Shown: one piece after another, positions 27,063 to 34,623 of the stretch
Layout: each line of letters starts with the position of its first letter
How positions within the stretch are numbered: position 1 is the first letter of the stretch
Assembly (NCBI GenBank): GCA_963753105.1
Contig: CAVWBD010000011.1
Span: 1 to 64,000, forward strand
Source of the DNA: SZUA-36 sp963753105
GTDB taxonomy: Bacteria; Pseudomonadota; Gammaproteobacteria; Xanthomonadales; SZUA-36
Length of the DNA: 64,000 bases
Reading direction: 5' to 3'
Made by a program: the position numbers and the translations under genes
Notes under the pieces: model-generated
Databases searched by the model: none
What the model was told of the DNA's origin: nothing
What the model saw: only the letters and a program-made list of their open reading frames with translations

Positions 27063-27529
27063 ATGTCACCCGCTACCCTGCAACGGATAATGGTCGTCGC
27101 CTTCATGGTCATCACAAGGACTTCCTCCTGGTTGAACGTCTCGATCAGGGTATGCACGAATCCCCGGTCGGGTTTACTGTTTGAGCGCCGGGTGTCCCTG
27201 ATACCGACACGCACGGACAGCTGGTCTCGGGGGCGCACCGGGGCCAGCCAGCGAAGCTCGTCTACCCCGGGAGAGCCGAGGCTGGACGCGTTGTCCAGGA
27301 ACCGTTTGACCATTGCGCCCATGACCAGTGAGGCCGTGTGCCAGCCACTGGCGATCAAGCCGCCGTACGGTCCAGCTGATGCTTTTTCTGGGTCGATATG
27401 GAAGTACTGCGGATCATACTTTTGTGCAAAGTCGATAATGTCTTCCTCGGTAACAAATATGGGGCCCACCTCCTGTGTCGAGTTGGCAACGTAGTCTTCA
27501 AAATATCTCGCTGAGACAGTTTCTGTCAT
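27059..27529 (-). CDS. MaoC-like hotdog-fold dehydratase
   Basis: The product is about 156 residues. The hydratase motif reads FAQKYDPQYFHIDPEKASAG followed by GLIASGWHTASLVM, with the catalytic Asp and His of (R)-specific enoyl-CoA hydratases. A later block (LRWLAPVRPRDQLSVRVGI) fits the hotdog fold. The start at 27529 (MTETVSARYFEDYV) matches the family; a longer start at 27589 would run into the palindrome. It overlaps selO by four bases and both should be cotranscribed. The acyl substrate is unknown. Confidence 0.88.
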   Translation of the reverse strand: MTETVSARYFEDYVANSTQEVGPIFVTEEDIIDFAQKYDPQYFHIDPEKASAGPYGGLIASGWHTASLVMGAMVKRFLDNASSLGSPGVDELRWLAPVRPRDQLSVRVGIRDTRRSNSKPDRGFVHTLIETFNQEEVLVMTMKATTIIRCRVAGDI

Positions 27530-27578
27530 CACTGAACCTGGTTTATGCAAAGTGTGGTGGAGGATAGCGAAAAAATGA

Positions 27579-27614
27579 GTCAGGTTCATTCAGTTTCTGA
27601 ATGAACCTGACCCC
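27579..27614. repeat. Dispersed palindrome family copy 3
   Basis: The arms GTCAGGTTCATTCAG and CTGAATGAACCTGAC are exact with loop TTT, plus CCC at the right end. It lies between the divergent MaoC-like and DksA-type zinc-finger genes. Confidence 0.85.
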
Positions 27615-27660
27615 ATTTTGTTAAAGTATGGGTGTAACAGCTATTGTAACGGAGTGATAC

Positions 27661-27927
27661 ATGGCCGGAGGATTTGCCAAAGACGGCGCGGTCCAGGACC
27701 AGATAGACGCCACCATCGAGGACGCCGTCAGCCGGGCGCGCAGCAACCTGCCGAAGGGTGAAAGCCTGCGTAACTGCGGGGAATGTGGCGCGAAAATCCC
27801 CGCTGCCCGCCGCGAGGCCGTTCCCGGTGTGCGCCTGTGTGTCAACTGCCAGGCAGAACACGATAAGCAGCAGGCCGCTGTCAGTGGTTATAACCGCCGG
27901 GGCAGCAAGGACAGCCAGTTGAGATGA
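27661..27927 (+). CDS. DksA/TraR-type C4 zinc-finger protein (YbiI-like)
   Basis: This 88-residue protein has a C4 zinc finger, NCGECGAKIPAARREAVPG then LCVNCQAEHD, in the DksA/TraR arrangement, preceded by a short helical region (VQDQIDATIEDAVSRARSNL). It lacks the long coiled coil with the DxxxA tip of true DksA, so it resembles YbiI-like members of unclear function. It could contact RNA polymerase, but this is family-based inference. Confidence 0.88.
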   Translation: MAGGFAKDGAVQDQIDATIEDAVSRARSNLPKGESLRNCGECGAKIPAARREAVPGVRLCVNCQAEHDKQQAAVSGYNRRGSKDSQLR

Positions 27928-27971
27928 TGGGCCTGTGAACACTTACTGACTCAAAGTCGTTGCAGCCCTAG

Positions 27972-28483
27972 ATGATACGCACGGAACTGGAAACTGACAG
28001 GCTGAAGCTGCGGTTATTCACATCCGACGATGTGCAAATCACCTATGAACTGGGTACGGACCCGGAAATTATCAGGTACGCCGAGTCCGAGCCTCTGAAG
28101 AATCTCGAGGAAGCCCGGCAGCGTCTCAAGGATGGCCCCTGGCCGACTATGAAAAGTACGGCTACGGACGTTTTGCAGTCGAGTTCAAGGAGACAGGCAA
28201 GGTTATCGGTTTTTGCGGGATCAAGCATATAGAGGAAATTGACTTGCCGGAAATCGGCTACCGTTATTGACAAGATATTGGGGCCAGGGGGATCGGTACC
28301 GAGGCCGCACAAGCCTGCGTCGAGTTCGCCCGGGATGACCTGGGAATTGAGAAGGCTGGTCGCATTGATAATTCCCGAGAACATCGGCCTCGATCAGGGT
28401 CGCCGAAAAATTGGGTATGAGCCGGGGTCCATTGATACATATATTATGACGTGGATGCCTACCAGTACGAGATGATGCTCTGA
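27972..28483 (+). pseudogene. GNAT-family N-acetyltransferase, decayed
   Basis: The first part reads MIRTELETDRLKLRLFTSDD through ESEPLKNLEEARQRLKDG, a RimJ/RimL-type N-terminus. After about 28140 the frame changes and continues YEKYGYGRFAVEFKETGKVI, then GFCGIKHIEEIDLPEIGYRY, followed by an in-frame TGA (probably formerly TGG). Reading on gives QDIGARGIGTEAAQACVEFA, the acetyl-CoA-binding region, then further frame changes to a last fragment ending YQYEMML at 28483. At least three frameshifts and one stop show it is a pseudogene. Confidence 0.85.
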
Positions 28484-28580
28484 GGACCGTCCGGTGTCTT
28501 ATAAAAGGATATGGACACCAGGATGAACCAACCCCTGGCCGGGGTTGGCCATCCCTTGACTTCAGAACCCTGAAAGGGTG

Positions 28581-28952
28581 TCAGCCTTCTCCGCCGCCCT
28601 CTTTCTTGGGCAAATCCTTGACAGCTTCCTCTGCGGCATCAACCGCTTCTTCGGCAGCTTCGACGGTGGTGTCGTATGCGTCTTCTAGGGCTTCGCCCGC
28701 ATCTTCGGCCATATCCATCGTGGCGTCGTAAGCGTCCCCGGCCATTTCCGCGGTGGCATCATAAGCGTCCTCGATAGCGTCACCGGCGTCCTCGGCCATG
28801 TCCTCGGTAGCCTCGGCTACTTCAGAGCCCGCTTCCTGCATACTTTCAGCCGCGCTCGCGGCCTGGTCCGTTGTGGCTTCTTCTTTTTGGCAGGCGCCCA
28901 AGACAACCGCCAAACAAATCAACAGCAGGTAAAAAAGTTTCTGGTATTTCAT
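28581..28952 (-). CDS. Lipoprotein with acidic alanine-rich amphipathic repeats
   Basis: The start at 28952 (MKYQKLFYLLLICLAVVLGA) has an AAGGAGTT ribosome site; a lipobox LGAC gives a lipidated cysteine near residue 21. The mature part is built from about 11-residue units such as AEDAGDAIEDAYDAT, AEMAGDAYDATMD and AEDAGEALEDAYDTT, forming an acidic amphipathic helix, and ends KKEGGGEG. The composition resembles LEA-like or apolipoprotein-like repeats, but function is unknown. It should be anchored to the inner or outer membrane. The gene appears monocistronic. Confidence 0.8.
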   Translation of the reverse strand: MKYQKLFYLLLICLAVVLGACQKEEATTDQAASAAESMQEAGSEVAEATEDMAEDAGDAIEDAYDATAEMAGDAYDATMDMAEDAGEALEDAYDTTVEAAEEAVDAAEEAVKDLPKKEGGGEG

Positions 28953-29120
28953 ATTGAACTCCTTCGCACCGCTCAATGTTGTATGAGCGTTTGGAAAGTA
29001 CAGCACCGTGGCTGCCGAATTGCAAGCAAATCCGTTAATGGGTGCAATTGCGTTCAGGCAGGGACAGATTCGGGTTATACTTATTATGAAGATTCAACCA
29101 TGTAATCGAGAGGACAGTAA

Positions 29121-29312
29121 ATGGCAACTTATGAATGTAAAGTCTGTGGAATGAGCGTCAACGCAACCTGCGGCAAGTGCGATGCGCCGCTGGAGAACGG
29201 AACGCTCAAGATCGATGAAAACACCGAGGTGCAGATCTCCGAGTGCCCGAACGGCCATGGCAAGATCAAGTCACCGCTGTGCTGCGGCCAGGATATGACC
29301 TGCTCGCTGTAA
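29121..29312 (+). CDS. Small zinc-ribbon-like protein (63 aa)
   Basis: The protein has seven cysteines with pairs CKVCG and CGKCDAPL plus CPNGHG and SPLCCGQDMTC, a pattern expected for zinc or metal binding. A GAGGA ribosome site precedes the ATG and an intrinsic terminator follows 18 bases after the stop, so it is a small monocistronic gene. It is a conserved type seen in diverse bacteria and archaea, without an assigned role. Confidence 0.82.
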   Translation: MATYECKVCGMSVNATCGKCDAPLENGTLKIDENTEVQISECPNGHGKIKSPLCCGQDMTCSL

Positions 29313-29330
29313 TAACGGAAAACAGATAGT

Positions 29331-29364
29331 AAAAATGGTGACTGTTTGCAGTCGCCATTTTTTT
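29331..29364 (+). terminator. Intrinsic terminator of the zinc-ribbon gene
   Basis: The stem AAATGGTGACTG / CAGTCGCCATTT with loop TTTG (one mismatch) is followed by a run of eight T residues. Confidence 0.9.
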
Positions 29365-29606
29365 GTCACGGAAATGTACTCGAGGCAGTTGAGGATTGTC
29401 GCAGTGACGCTTACCTGGTTCTAGAAACCAGCCACGGTCGCCAATCACCAATCTACTCTGGCACTTTACTCTAACCCCATGTGCGATGGCCGGGCTTAAT
29501 ATTTGCCGTGAATTACTGTTCAATACTTTGGGTTGTCTGGAACTATTGCGTTTAAATCACTTACACTCCAAGGCTTAACCATCTGACCATACTACGGGAG
29601 CAATCG

Positions 29607-30035
29607 ATGTACCGACTGATCTACAAGAGCCGATGTAACGGCGAAATCACCTGGGAGTTGATCAAATCGATCCTGCACGAGAGCGAACGTCTGAACACTG
29701 AGCGTGAGATAACCGGCGTGTTACTGGCCAGTTCCAGCCATTTCTTGCAGGTTATCGAGGGCAGCTTCGAGAGCGTCAACGAGACTTTTATACCCATTAT
29801 CCAAGATTCCCGCCACCGGGATATCCGCTTGCTCGGGTTTCAATGCGTGGACGCGCGACTTTTCGATGGCTGGGGCATGCGCGGGATCGGAGTGTTTGAC
29901 TTCAATCAAGAACTATCCCAGAAACTGATCCTTAAGTACGGCGAAGAGGAAGGGGGAGTGCACTTTCCGCTGGAGGAATGGAAGGCCTTGGCCCTGATCA
30001 ACGATATCCGCATGATGCAAAAGCTACCAGACTGA
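29607..30035 (+). CDS. BLUF-domain blue-light receptor (single domain)
   Basis: This 142-residue protein is a BLUF domain with a short C-terminal helical cap. The conserved flavin-site residues are present: tyrosine in MYRLIYKS (residue 6), asparagine in ERLNTEREITGVLL, glutamine in FLQVIEG, and tryptophan in FDGWGMRG. BLUF domains sense blue light through FAD. No output domain is attached, so it probably signals through a partner protein, as short BLUF proteins do. A GGGAG ribosome site precedes the ATG. It is alone on its strand. Confidence 0.92.
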   Translation: MYRLIYKSRCNGEITWELIKSILHESERLNTEREITGVLLASSSHFLQVIEGSFESVNETFIPIIQDSRHRDIRLLGFQCVDARLFDGWGMRGIGVFDFNQELSQKLILKYGEEEGGVHFPLEEWKALALINDIRMMQKLPD

Positions 30036-30452
30036 AAGCGTTGAGTGGCGGCTATTTTAACTGTGCGCTGATAGTCACTACCATTCCAATGATCTCCTTT
30101 GTTTTTTTGTTTCACACTAACGTCTGTCTAATAAAGACGTTGTTCAACACGGCATGAGGTGCCGTAATTGACCGTGTGTTGCCCTACAGGAATTACAAAT
30201 TCATGCCATTTGAGTGACGGCTTAGATTCGCATAGCAGACGTTAAATTGGTTTAATTTTCACCGATGCTTTGGGCTGGAAGCAGCTATCCGCGATTGAGC
30301 GAGGTATCCATCCGGTTCTGCCCAGAAAGCCGTCATTAAAATGTGTCCCAAACCGGTAGATAGGTTTGACGAGGTGTTCTTGTATTAACCAGGAGCTTGG
30401 TTACGACATACTCGTTTCACTAAAAAAAGGGGGGGGTCAGGAAATGGAGGGA
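30036..30452. other. Noncoding gap with dispersed repeat
   Basis: These 417 bases carry the second copy of the 34-base repeat at 30205-30238, a degenerate GGGCTGGAAGCAGCTATC phrase near 30273, and a half copy of the palindrome family (GGGGGGTCAGG) at about 30430-30441. No gene is supported. Confidence 0.45.
30205..30238 (+). repeat. Dispersed 34-base repeat, copy 2
   Basis: This copy begins GCCATTTGAGTGACGGCTTA and ends CATAGCAG, differing from the copy at 15214-15247 at about five positions. Confidence 0.5.
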
Positions 30453-31292
30453 TCAACCCTGCGCCAGCATCCACTTGCGCAGGCGGTTGGAATCACCGAA
30501 TGGCGTCAGTTTGCCGTAGGAATTGAGCAGTACGATTGACACCGGCTCGCCATCAATATTGGTCTGCATCACCAGGCAGCGGCCGGCCTCCATGATATAG
30601 CCTGTTTTGCTCAGCTCGATATCCCAGGTCTTGTTTTTTAGCAACCGGTTGGTATTGCCATATACCAGCGGGCCGCGCCGTGGATACGGGCGCACTTCGA
30701 TACGCGTGGCGGTGCTGGCCTGCCTGATCAAGTCGTAATTCTTGGCTGCAGTGACCATCTTCATCAGGTCGCGCGCCGTGGAACGGTTCTTCACGCTCAG
30801 ACCGGCCGCGTCGGCAAAGTGACTGTCGTCCATTCCGAGCTCAGCAGCCTTGCGGTTCATGGCGGCGACGAATGCTTCTGTACCACCCGGCCAGTTACGG
30901 CCCAAAGCCGTTGCTGCCCGGTTTTCCGACGACATGATGGCCAACAGGATCATTTCACGCCTCGACAGAGAGGCGCCGTATTCCAGGCGTGAACCGGTCA
31001 GCTGCACCAGGTCACGGTCGGCCTTGGTGACGGTGATTTTTTCATCCAGGTCGAGATCGGAATCCAGGATGACCATGGCGCTCATCAGCTTGGTGATCGA
31101 GGCAATGGGGCGGATGGTGTCAACATCCTTGCCGTAGATGATTCCGCCCTCTGAATTTATAACCAGCACCGAGGCAGAGCGCAGTTTCGGATCACCCTCG
31201 AGATCAACGAAACGTGAAGCCTGCGCTGCGGGTGACAGCGATGCTATCAGTACTAAGCTCAATATGAATGAAGTTGCGCCACTCCGCCGCAT
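30453..31292 (-). CDS. pbpG: D-alanyl-D-alanine endopeptidase, PBP7-like
   Basis: This low-molecular-weight penicillin-binding protein has the three active-site motifs: SxxK as SITK in RPIASITKLMSAMVIL, SxN as SEN in MSSENRAATALG, and KTG in LSKTGYIMEAGR. An N-terminal signal region ends near AAQASRF. It should cut peptide cross-links in the periplasm during murein turnover. The ATG at 31292 (MRRSGATSF) has an AGAGGAA ribosome site; a GTG nine codons upstream is less likely. It lies 48 bases downstream of the S1-domain gene on the same strand and may share its transcript. Confidence 0.92.
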   Translation of the reverse strand: MRRSGATSFILSLVLIASLSPAAQASRFVDLEGDPKLRSASVLVINSEGGIIYGKDVDTIRPIASITKLMSAMVILDSDLDLDEKITVTKADRDLVQLTGSRLEYGASLSRREMILLAIMSSENRAATALGRNWPGGTEAFVAAMNRKAAELGMDDSHFADAAGLSVKNRSTARDLMKMVTAAKNYDLIRQASTATRIEVRPYPRRGPLVYGNTNRLLKNKTWDIELSKTGYIMEAGRCLVMQTNIDGEPVSIVLLNSYGKLTPFGDSNRLRKWMLAQG

Positions 31293-31340
31293 GGTTCCTC
31301 TCGTTTTGCCGTTTTTCACGCCAGGTGGCGCGCCACGCTG

Positions 31341-32030
31341 TTATGGTTTCAACAGGGTGATTTTGTCTTTGTCCACCTTGATCAGGCGTTGTTTATATAG
31401 TTTACCGAGGGCCTTCTTGTAATTGCCCTTGCTGACTCCGTACTCATTATATATGGCCTCGGGCGGACTGTAATCCGTCAGTGGTGAAACACCCCCGTTG
31501 GCTTCCAGATGGGCCAGGATCCGGCTGGCCAGGTCTTCGCGGGCTTCCTGCGTCTGGCGTTGCAGGGCCAGGTCAATTTTCCGGTCTTCGCGGATGGTCT
31601 TGATGAAGCCAGTGGTCCTGTCACCCGGCTGCAGTTTTTGAAAAACTTCGCCGCGGTACAGTAAACCCAGGTGGGTGCCGTTGATCACCGCCTTGTAACC
31701 GAGTCCGGTCTCGCCGACGATCAGCAGGTCCACTGCTTCGCCCGGCGCCATGTTCTTGGCCCGTTCGTCGAGGAAGTTGTGCAGCTTGGTGGTGCCAATG
31801 ACCTGGTCATTGGGGTCGAGGAACAGGTGGACCACGTAGGATTTACCCTCGACGATGGGCGAAAGTTGCTGGCTGATGGGCACCAGCAGGTCCCGCTCCC
31901 CGCCCCAGTCCATGAAGGCGCCGGCCCTGGTGACGGTAACGGCTTTTAAAAAGACGCACTTACCTATGAGGGCTTGTGATGTTTTTTCGGACTTACCGCT
32001 AGTCTTGGATTTGGTCGTAAATGATTGCAT
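31341..32030 (-). CDS. S1-like RNA-binding protein (CvfB/YitL-like)
   Basis: This 229-residue protein has CvfB-like S1 domains: TVTRAGAFMDWGGERDLLVP with SPIVEGKSYVVHLFLDPNDQ, and a second block ETGLGYKAVINGTHLGLLYR. The end is a winged-helix-like segment (PPEAIYNEYGVSKGNYKKAL). CvfB-type proteins bind RNA. At 229 residues it is shorter than usual (about 280), and the first residues are basic and non-conserved, so the true start may be further in. The gene sits upstream of pbpG. Confidence 0.85.
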   Translation of the reverse strand: MQSFTTKSKTSGKSEKTSQALIGKCVFLKAVTVTRAGAFMDWGGERDLLVPISQQLSPIVEGKSYVVHLFLDPNDQVIGTTKLHNFLDERAKNMAPGEAVDLLIVGETGLGYKAVINGTHLGLLYRGEVFQKLQPGDRTTGFIKTIREDRKIDLALQRQTQEAREDLASRILAHLEANGGVSPLTDYSPPEAIYNEYGVSKGNYKKALGKLYKQRLIKVDKDKITLLKP

Positions 32031-32205
32031 GGTTCAAGGGTAGCGCACTTCTTACCTTACAAACTAGCCCGATCGCACGTCGGGGCCAGAGGTCGATTGA
32101 AATCTGCAGCCCTGAGGAAACGAAAGGGAAATATGCAATTCAGGTGTGGAAACACTTATCATGCATGGCGATTACTTTTCACATTATGAAAGGCGTCACC
32201 ACAAT

Positions 32206-32886
32206 ATGAGACATTGGACCCAAATCGGCGAGGCACCGATTCCGGATACTGGGCAGACGCTTTTCCTGTTCCAGGGCAAAGACGATTTCTTCATCAAGAT
32301 TTCTGGTAGTGGTGAATTGATGAGCACCCGCAAACACGGTTCCGAAGACGCTCTTGGCAGCATGCCGTGTAAACGGCTAAAGCAGCCAGAGAAGGCCCGC
32401 GTACTGATTGGTGGTCTTGGCATGGGGTTCACGTTGGCCGCTGTCCTTGCTGCCGTGGGTTCAAAAGCGGAAGTAACCGTGGCGGAGCTGATCCCCGAGG
32501 TCGTGGAGTGGAACCGCGGTCCACTGGGTGAGCGAAGTGGCAATCCTTTGTCCGATCCCCGTACGAAGGTCCATGTCGGGGACGTGGCAAATCTATTGAG
32601 ACAAAGCAAGGCACGCTTCGATGTCATTGCACTGGATGTCGATAATGGGCCTGAAGGACTGACCAAGAGCGCCAACGACTGGCTCTACTCCAGTGCGGGG
32701 ATCTTCGCTGCCCAACAGGCGTTGACAGGACCAGCCGGTATCGTAGCCTATTGGTCGGCGGGTCCGGATCCGGCATTCCGGGAGAGGCTCAGGCGTTGTG
32801 GTTTCATGGTTGATGAGGTCAAGGTGTACGCCCATGGCAGGAAAGGTGCACGGCACACCATCTGGCTGGCCAGCATTGAAGGGTGA
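32206..32886 (+). CDS. Spermidine-synthase-like methyltransferase-fold protein
   Basis: The product is about 226 residues starting MRHWTQIGEAPIPDTGQ. The nucleotide-binding fold is visible in ARVLIGGLGMGFTLAAVL, followed by an acidic residue in VTVAELIPEVVEWNRG and DVIALDVDNGPEGLTK. This resembles the spermidine synthase superfamily, but the polyamine-binding motif is weak, so the substrate is uncertain. The ATG at 32206 is preferred over an upstream start at 32146 because homology begins here. It precedes hypA by about 80 bases, with no obvious functional link. Confidence 0.82.
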   Translation: MRHWTQIGEAPIPDTGQTLFLFQGKDDFFIKISGSGELMSTRKHGSEDALGSMPCKRLKQPEKARVLIGGLGMGFTLAAVLAAVGSKAEVTVAELIPEVVEWNRGPLGERSGNPLSDPRTKVHVGDVANLLRQSKARFDVIALDVDNGPEGLTKSANDWLYSSAGIFAAQQALTGPAGIVAYWSAGPDPAFRERLRRCGFMVDEVKVYAHGRKGARHTIWLASIEG

Positions 32887-32967
32887 GCATTTCATACCAA
32901 TATAAATTTACTTGTTGTCCATCAGCAGGCAGAGGATTAACCGGCTTGCCAAACGAGGTCAAAGATC

Positions 32968-33321
32968 GTGCATGAAATGGCAATATGCCAGGGCTTGATG
33001 AACCAGGTCGAGCAGATCGCCAGGGAAAAGGGCGCCAGCCGGGTGGAGCACATCGTGCTCTCCATCGGGCCGCTGGCGGGTGTCGAGCCGGAACTGCTCA
33101 GCCGTGCTTTCGAAGTGGCGCGCGCTGACACGGTCGCTAATGATGCCGAACTCGAAATTGAAACCGGCCCGGTCGTGGTCGAATGCCGCAGTTGCGGGAC
33201 CAGGGGCGAGGCGAAAGTCAACCGTCTGTTATGCCCCTCATGCGGTGATTGGAAGGTAAACCTGGTGCAGGGTGATGAGCTGCTACTTTTGCGTCTCGAG
33301 GTCAGCGGGGTTCCTGACTGA
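32968..33321 (+). CDS. hypA: Hydrogenase nickel-incorporation protein HypA
   Basis: This 117-residue protein begins MHEMAICQGLM: the GTG at 32968 is required because HypA binds nickel with the amino terminus and His2. A zinc site with two CxxC pairs (CRSCGTRGEAKVNRLLCPSC) completes the family signature. HypA delivers nickel to the hydrogenase large-subunit precursor together with HypB. It lies 225 bases upstream of the hydrogenase operon but has its own position relative to the FNR-type promoter, so it may be transcribed separately. The other hyp genes are not in the window. Confidence 0.94.
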   Translation: MHEMAICQGLMNQVEQIAREKGASRVEHIVLSIGPLAGVEPELLSRAFEVARADTVANDAELEIETGPVVVECRSCGTRGEAKVNRLLCPSCGDWKVNLVQGDELLLLRLEVSGVPD

Positions 33322-33350
33322 GTCGTGCAGTTTTGCCTATGTCATTTGAG

Positions 33351-33371
33351 TGAATTTACCTAGGTAATTCA
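33351..33371. promoter_or_regulatory. Near-palindromic element between hypA and the hydrogenase operon
   Basis: TGAATTTACC and GGTAATTCA (one base short of a perfect inverted repeat) sit about 30 bases after hypA. It could be an operator or part of hypA's terminator; no T-run follows. Confidence 0.3.
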
Positions 33372-33474
33372 AGCAGTTTCGCTTCACCCACAGCACCCAG
33401 ACCTTAATGATACGCCGGGCCAATACAAAGGCTAAATAGTTTTATTTCCGTTAGCACAGAAATCGAAAATTTAA

Positions 33475-33488
33475 TTGATCTGGGTCAA
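33475..33488 (+). promoter_or_regulatory. FNR/Anr-type box of the hydrogenase operon
   Basis: TTGAT-CTGG-GTCAA matches the FNR/Anr consensus TTGAT-N4-ATCAA at nine of ten defined positions. Its centre lies 41.5 bases upstream of the start point implied by the -10 element at 33511-33516, the classical class II activator position. This predicts activation without oxygen. Confidence 0.7.
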
Positions 33489-33510
33489 TTAAAAATGGAT
33501 TTTCGCGACA

Positions 33511-33516
33511 GATAAT
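33511..33516 (+). promoter_or_regulatory. -10 element of the hydrogenase operon
   Basis: GATAAT matches TATAAT at five of six positions and sits correctly downstream of the FNR-type box. The predicted start is near 33523, giving a short leader to the first start codon at 33547. Confidence 0.55.
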
Positions 33517-33546
33517 CCGACTCTAATCAGTACGGAACCAGCGGAC

Positions 33547-34623
33547 ATGAAATGGACGATTAGTGGTTCGAGTAATCTTGATGAAGTCCTGGCCTTTTTG
33601 GCAAACGGTCGCCAAACTTTTGCCCTGGAAAGCCTCGAAAACGACACCTACCGACTGGTACAGGCAGACGCATGGCAACCCGGCCTGCACACACTGGGAG
33701 AATTCAGACAAACAGAGCCCTTGAAGGCTCTGTTTTTCCCTGCGCGCGAATTTATCGGCCGCTGGGGTGAGCCTGCCGGCCGCGAGCCGATGCCGGAGCG
33801 TATCGTTTTTGGTGTGAAAAACTGCGACCTGTCTTCTTTGGCCATATTTGACCACGTTTTCCTGCATGGCGTGGATAAGGACACCTATTACGCCGAAGCC
33901 CGTGACAAGACCATCCTGGTCTCGAGTGATTGCGGCAGCCAGCTGGATGTGTGTTTTTGCACGGCGGTTGGTGAACAGCCTTATGCGCGACAGGGCTTTG
34001 ACATCAATATCGCTTCCACGCCGGACGGTTATGTCATCGAGTCCGGTTCAGAGCGTGGCCAGGCACTGTTGGAAGGCGCCGGGGATGTCCTTGAGCCGGC
34101 CAGCGATGTGTTGGTCGAAACACTTGAAAAACAGAGGGCCGGACGTTATGCGGAACTCGCCGAACAGGGCAGTGCACACGGGCTGAGTTCCGGCATGGAT
34201 TTCCGCGCAGCGATTGAGGGTGCGTTCGAATCCGGCTTGTGGGCCGATTTCGCCGTGGACTGTGTCGAGTGCGGCGCCTGCAACTTTATCTGTTGTACCT
34301 GCCACTGTTTCCTGCTGGCCGATGGCCTGGACGCGGATGGCAAGGCGGCACGTACCAAGTTATGGGACGCCTGCCTGTATTCCGGTTTTGCAGCTGTCGC
34401 CGGTGGTGGCAATGCCCGGCCGTTACGTGCGGAGCGTCTGCGTAATCGCTTTGACAAGAAGTTCAGTTATTTCCCACAGGTCATGGATCGCTATGCCTGT
34501 GACGGGTGCGGGCGCTGTACAGAGGCCTGCATAGCCAATATTGATATCCGAGATGTATTAAGGAGGGCTGTCGATGTATCCGACACTCTACATGCCCATT
34601 CCAGCGACCATCGAGCGGATTGA
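33547..34623 (+). CDS. Hydrogenase beta subunit, 4Fe-4S dicluster (sulfhydrogenase HydB / AsrA-like)
   Basis: This 358-residue soluble protein belongs to the beta-subunit family of sulfhydrogenases and anaerobic sulfite reductase A. The N-terminal part has conserved blocks (IVFGVKNCDLSSLAIFDHVF, DSGSQ-like SSDCGSQLDVCFC). The C-terminal part holds two iron-sulfur motifs, CVECGACNFICCTCHC and CDGCGRCTEACIANID. In known complexes the beta subunit passes electrons between the FAD-bearing gamma subunit and the hydrogenase. It is the first gene of the operon, downstream of the FNR-type box, and overlaps the gamma gene by 50 bases. Unlike classical soluble sulfhydrogenases, it is here joined to a membrane hydrogenase, which is unusual. 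Confidence 0.88.
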   Translation: MKWTISGSSNLDEVLAFLANGRQTFALESLENDTYRLVQADAWQPGLHTLGEFRQTEPLKALFFPAREFIGRWGEPAGREPMPERIVFGVKNCDLSSLAIFDHVFLHGVDKDTYYAEARDKTILVSSDCGSQLDVCFCTAVGEQPYARQGFDINIASTPDGYVIESGSERGQALLEGAGDVLEPASDVLVETLEKQRAGRYAELAEQGSAHGLSSGMDFRAAIEGAFESGLWADFAVDCVECGACNFICCTCHCFLLADGLDADGKAARTKLWDACLYSGFAAVAGGGNARPLRAERLRNRFDKKFSYFPQVMDRYACDGCGRCTEACIANIDIRDVLRRAVDVSDTLHAHSSDHRAD

